DNA of 64,000 nt. It comes from AC-43 sp963728855 (GTDB lineage: Bacteria; Actinomycetota; Actinomycetes; Mycobacteriales; Micromonosporaceae). Under the pieces are notes generated by a model. It was not told the origin of the DNA and did no database searches. It saw nothing but the letters and a program-made list of their open reading frames with translations. Each line of letters starts with the position of its first letter. The first letter of the stretch is position 1. The translations under genes and the position numbers were made by a program. Location of the stretch: assembly GCA_963728855.1 (NCBI GenBank), contig CAVSLN010000002.1, positions 124,001 through 188,000 of the forward strand, in the 5' to 3' direction. Positions 62,058-64,000 of this stretch are shown here, piece after piece.

Positions 62058-62352
62058 GGCGGCAACACTCCTTGGTTGGTGGATCGATGGCGGTGCGCAT
62101 TTCTATATCCGTCTCGCGGAGTGGTTACCCAGCAAACCGCCGGATAACCAACTGCGCGTGAGCAGGCAATGAGACCGTAACCGAGGTCGCTTGTGAATAC
62201 TTTCACGAACTCCCGCGATGTCAAGGGGGATCCGCAGAAAAAGTCAAACCGGTGAGCGGGCTCACGGCGGGTTTGTCCGGATTTCTGCGGTTTGAAACAA
62301 GCGCGATTGTGACTCTTAGTGACGACTGCGGTGCGGCGAGCGGGCGGTCGGG
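62058..62352. other. Long whiB1 upstream region
   Basis: No gene. It contains the CRP-like site and AT-richer DNA (TTCTATATCC, GAAAAAGTCAAAC), and is likely to hold the whiB1 promoter. Confidence 0.55.
62192..62207 (-). promoter_or_regulatory. CRP/FNR-type binding site upstream of whiB1
   Basis: TGTGA-ATACTT-TCACG matches the TGTGA-N6-TCACA consensus at nine of ten positions. The mycobacterial whiB1 promoter is also controlled by a CRP protein. Confidence 0.6.
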
Positions 62353-63294
62353 CTAGCAGAAGACCCGGACCGCGCTGGGTGCTGCGGTGAACCGTACCTT
62401 CTCCCGCGCGCCAACGTACTCCCCGTCGAGCTGTAGCGCGACAGGTTCGGTGGCATGGAGCGTGAACTCCGCCGTGTCGTGTACGCGGAGTATGTGCTGC
62501 CCATGCGGAGCGTGCATATAACCGGCTCGGCCGCCGGGAAAGAGCAGCTGCAGCATCGTCCGTGCGGTACCGGGTACCTTGAGTGCCCGCAGCGCGAGCA
62601 GCTCCAGGCCGGAGTCGAAGGACGCCTCCGGGCACGGGCTGATCGGGCGGTTGCCCAGGTACGTGAACGGGTGGGTGTTCTGGATGAGTACCGTGGCCAG
62701 CGGCCCGGCCGGGTCCTCGCCGGGCCGCTCCAGCGTGATCGGCGCCTTGCCCCGGTCGGTGTCGAACAGGTACTGGCCGGCCAGCGCCCGCACGTACAGC
62801 CGCGGGGTCGAGGCGTCGCCGCGGTGCCGGGCCCGCTCCACCCGCCGGATCACCTCGGCGTCGAGCCCGAATCCGGCGCAGAAGGTGAAGTAGCGGTCGT
62901 CGGCCCGGCTCAGCCCGATCGTGCGGGTACGGCGGGCGCGCAGCGCCTCCAGCAGTACCCCCGTCGCCTCCACCCAGTCGTTGGGCAGCCCGAGGGCGCG
63001 GGCGAAGACGTTGGTGGAGCCGCCCGGGACCACCGCGAGGGCGGGCGCGTCGGCCCGTACCCCTTTGGCAAGTAGGCCGTTGACCGCCTCGTTGACCGTG
63101 CCGTCGCCGCCCAGCGCGACCACCACGTCGACCCCCTCGGCGGCGGCCCGCTCCGCCAGGCTCGCCGCGTGCCCGCGTCGCCTCGTGTGCTCGACCTCGA
63201 GGTCCACCTGGCTACGCAGAGCCTGCACCAGCACGTCGCGGACCCGCCCGCTCGTGGTGGTCGCCTTGTGGTTGACCACGAGAAGCGCCCGCAT
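62353..63294 (-). CDS. Diacylglycerol/lipid kinase family protein
   Basis: 313 residues from ATG 63294. Catalytic loop VALGGDGTVNEAVNGLL and VVPGGSTNVFARALGLP define the DAGK/sphingosine-kinase fold; FCAGFGLDAEVIRRVE lies in the second domain. Phosphorylates a lipid, perhaps diacylglycerol. Its mycobacterial counterpart also neighbours whiB1. Confidence 0.9.
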   Translation of the reverse strand: MRALLVVNHKATTTSGRVRDVLVQALRSQVDLEVEHTRRRGHAASLAERAAAEGVDVVVALGGDGTVNEAVNGLLAKGVRADAPALAVVPGGSTNVFARALGLPNDWVEATGVLLEALRARRTRTIGLSRADDRYFTFCAGFGLDAEVIRRVERARHRGDASTPRLYVRALAGQYLFDTDRGKAPITLERPGEDPAGPLATVLIQNTHPFTYLGNRPISPCPEASFDSGLELLALRALKVPGTARTMLQLLFPGGRAGYMHAPHGQHILRVHDTAEFTLHATEPVALQLDGEYVGAREKVRFTAAPSAVRVFC

Positions 63295-63405
63295 GGCAGG
63301 CACTGTACCCGCGGCCGAAGGCTGATCCTCACCTGAGGAGCGGCGTACCGCCGCACCTGATCCTCACGGGAGGAGCGGCGTACCGCCGCACTATTCTCAT
63401 TGGCC

Positions 63406-63795
63406 GTGACGGGAAACGACGGTGGGATCCCGGCCACCCTGCGAGCCGCGATCGCGCTGCTGTTCATCGAGGCGCTCGGGGTGGGCGCGGTCGCCGGGCT
63501 GTTCGCCTACGACGGCGCGACGCAGCACGTGACCAGTACGGGCAGCGCGCTGGCCGTGGTGCTGTTCCCGGCCGGGATCGCGCTGCTGCTGGCGGTGCTG
63601 GGCTGGCTGCTCGCCCGGCGCCGGGCCTGGGCGCGCGGCCCGGCCATCGTGCTGGAGCTGCTGCTCCTGCCGATCGGGTACTACATGATCACCGGAGGCG
63701 CCGCCTTGCTCGGCGTACCGGCGATCCTGCTCGGCCTCGCCTGCGGCGGACTGCTGCTGGCTCCCGCCTCCCGATCCGCGCTCGGTATCCGCTAG
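63406..63795 (+). CDS. Four-helix membrane protein, hypothetical
   Basis: 129 residues from GTG 63406. Helices: AAIALLFIEALGVGAVAGLF, ALAVVLFPAGIALLLAVLGW, GPAIVLELLLLPIGYYMI and LGVPAILLGLACGGLLLA. Similar small membrane proteins stand in this place in mycobacteria. No function known. Confidence 0.82.
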   Translation: MTGNDGGIPATLRAAIALLFIEALGVGAVAGLFAYDGATQHVTSTGSALAVVLFPAGIALLLAVLGWLLARRRAWARGPAIVLELLLLPIGYYMITGGAALLGVPAILLGLACGGLLLAPASRSALGIR

Positions 63796-63824
63796 TTCAC
63801 ACAGGGGCCGTACGCTGACTGATT

Positions 63825-64000
63825 GTGACGCTCCGAACACCCGCGTACCAGCTTCTCGCCGACGACCTGCGTAGCCAGATCACGTCCGGGCAGCTGCGCC
63901 CCGGCGAACGGCTGCCGACCGAGCCCGAGCTGTGCGCCCGGTCCGGCGTCAGCCGCAGTACCGTCCGGGAGGCGCTGCGCCTGCTGTCCAGCCAACGCCT
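63825..64000 (+). CDS. GntR family regulator, partial
   Basis: 58 codons from GTG 63825 to the window end. The winged helix is clear: PAYQLLADDLRSQITSGQLR, PGERLPTEPELCARSGVSRS and TVREALRLLSSQR. The effector domain, and hence the ligand, lies outside. Confidence 0.92.
   Translation, partial: MTLRTPAYQLLADDLRSQITSGQLRPGERLPTEPELCARSGVSRSTVREALRLLSSQR

Noticed and set aside
1..64000. A CRISPR array
   Set aside because: No series of regular direct repeats with spacers was seen; the tandem arrays present are minisatellites without spacers.

Overview
The window is high-GC actinomycete DNA. Signs of this are the many GTG starts and ATGA overlaps, two WhiB proteins, a mycothiol-type SigR/RsrA pair, a 24-aa bL37 ribosomal protein, DUF4193, and a gene order from about 44 kb onward that matches the mycobacterial aroA-rsgA-sigH-TB7.3-pdtaS-whiB1 neighbourhood. 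Family level (Micromonosporaceae-like) is a guess from general resemblance.

1-12 kb is accessory DNA. It starts with a short ECF sigma operon. A seven-helix membrane protein gene follows, cut into three pieces by two insertions. The first is an IS4-family element with a 12-bp target duplication. The second is a 4.8-kb compound element with a 10-bp duplication, in which two near-identical inverted IS1111-type (IS110 family) copies sit at both ends of an IS66-family unit. Removing both insertions and one copy of each duplication restores one 331-aa frame. Two orphan membrane-associated proteins and an inorganic pyrophosphatase relic, broken by an internal inversion, come next.

12-24 kb looks like an island between two copies of a tRNA 3' end plus its terminator hairpin. 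It carries an AbiE toxin-antitoxin relic, an IS1111 relic and three large secreted carbohydrate-active proteins: a GDSL esterase, a beta-helix/F5-8C/ricin-lectin protein and a GH3 glycosidase. All three are frameshifted, and two share a fascin-like beta-trefoil. Most shifts are repaired by adding one base in or next to a run of identical bases, so sequencing error and decay are both possible.

24-44 kb holds a C39-like secreted protease, PAC2 and DUF4193 proteins, a large LuxR-type ATPase regulator, an SPW membrane protein, an SCP2/glycogen-debranching pair, a sedolisin with Kelch repeats, a QueA-like enzyme coupled to an SDR, a propeller lipoprotein coupled to a deacetylase-like lipoprotein, and a BlaI/M56 pair.

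44-64 kb is core genome: hisN, rsgA, aroA, an SRAP peptidase, a WhiB protein, sigR with a perfect SigR promoter, rsrA, bL37, a biotin carrier protein, a TetR-controlled DHA2 efflux pump, a SIS protein, pdtaS, a sulfate-reduction operon (leader peptide, sir, a 50-aa zinc ribbon, cysH, sirohydrochlorin chelatase), whiB1, a lipid kinase and the start of a GntR regulator. The shared themes are thiol and redox stress and sulfur assimilation.
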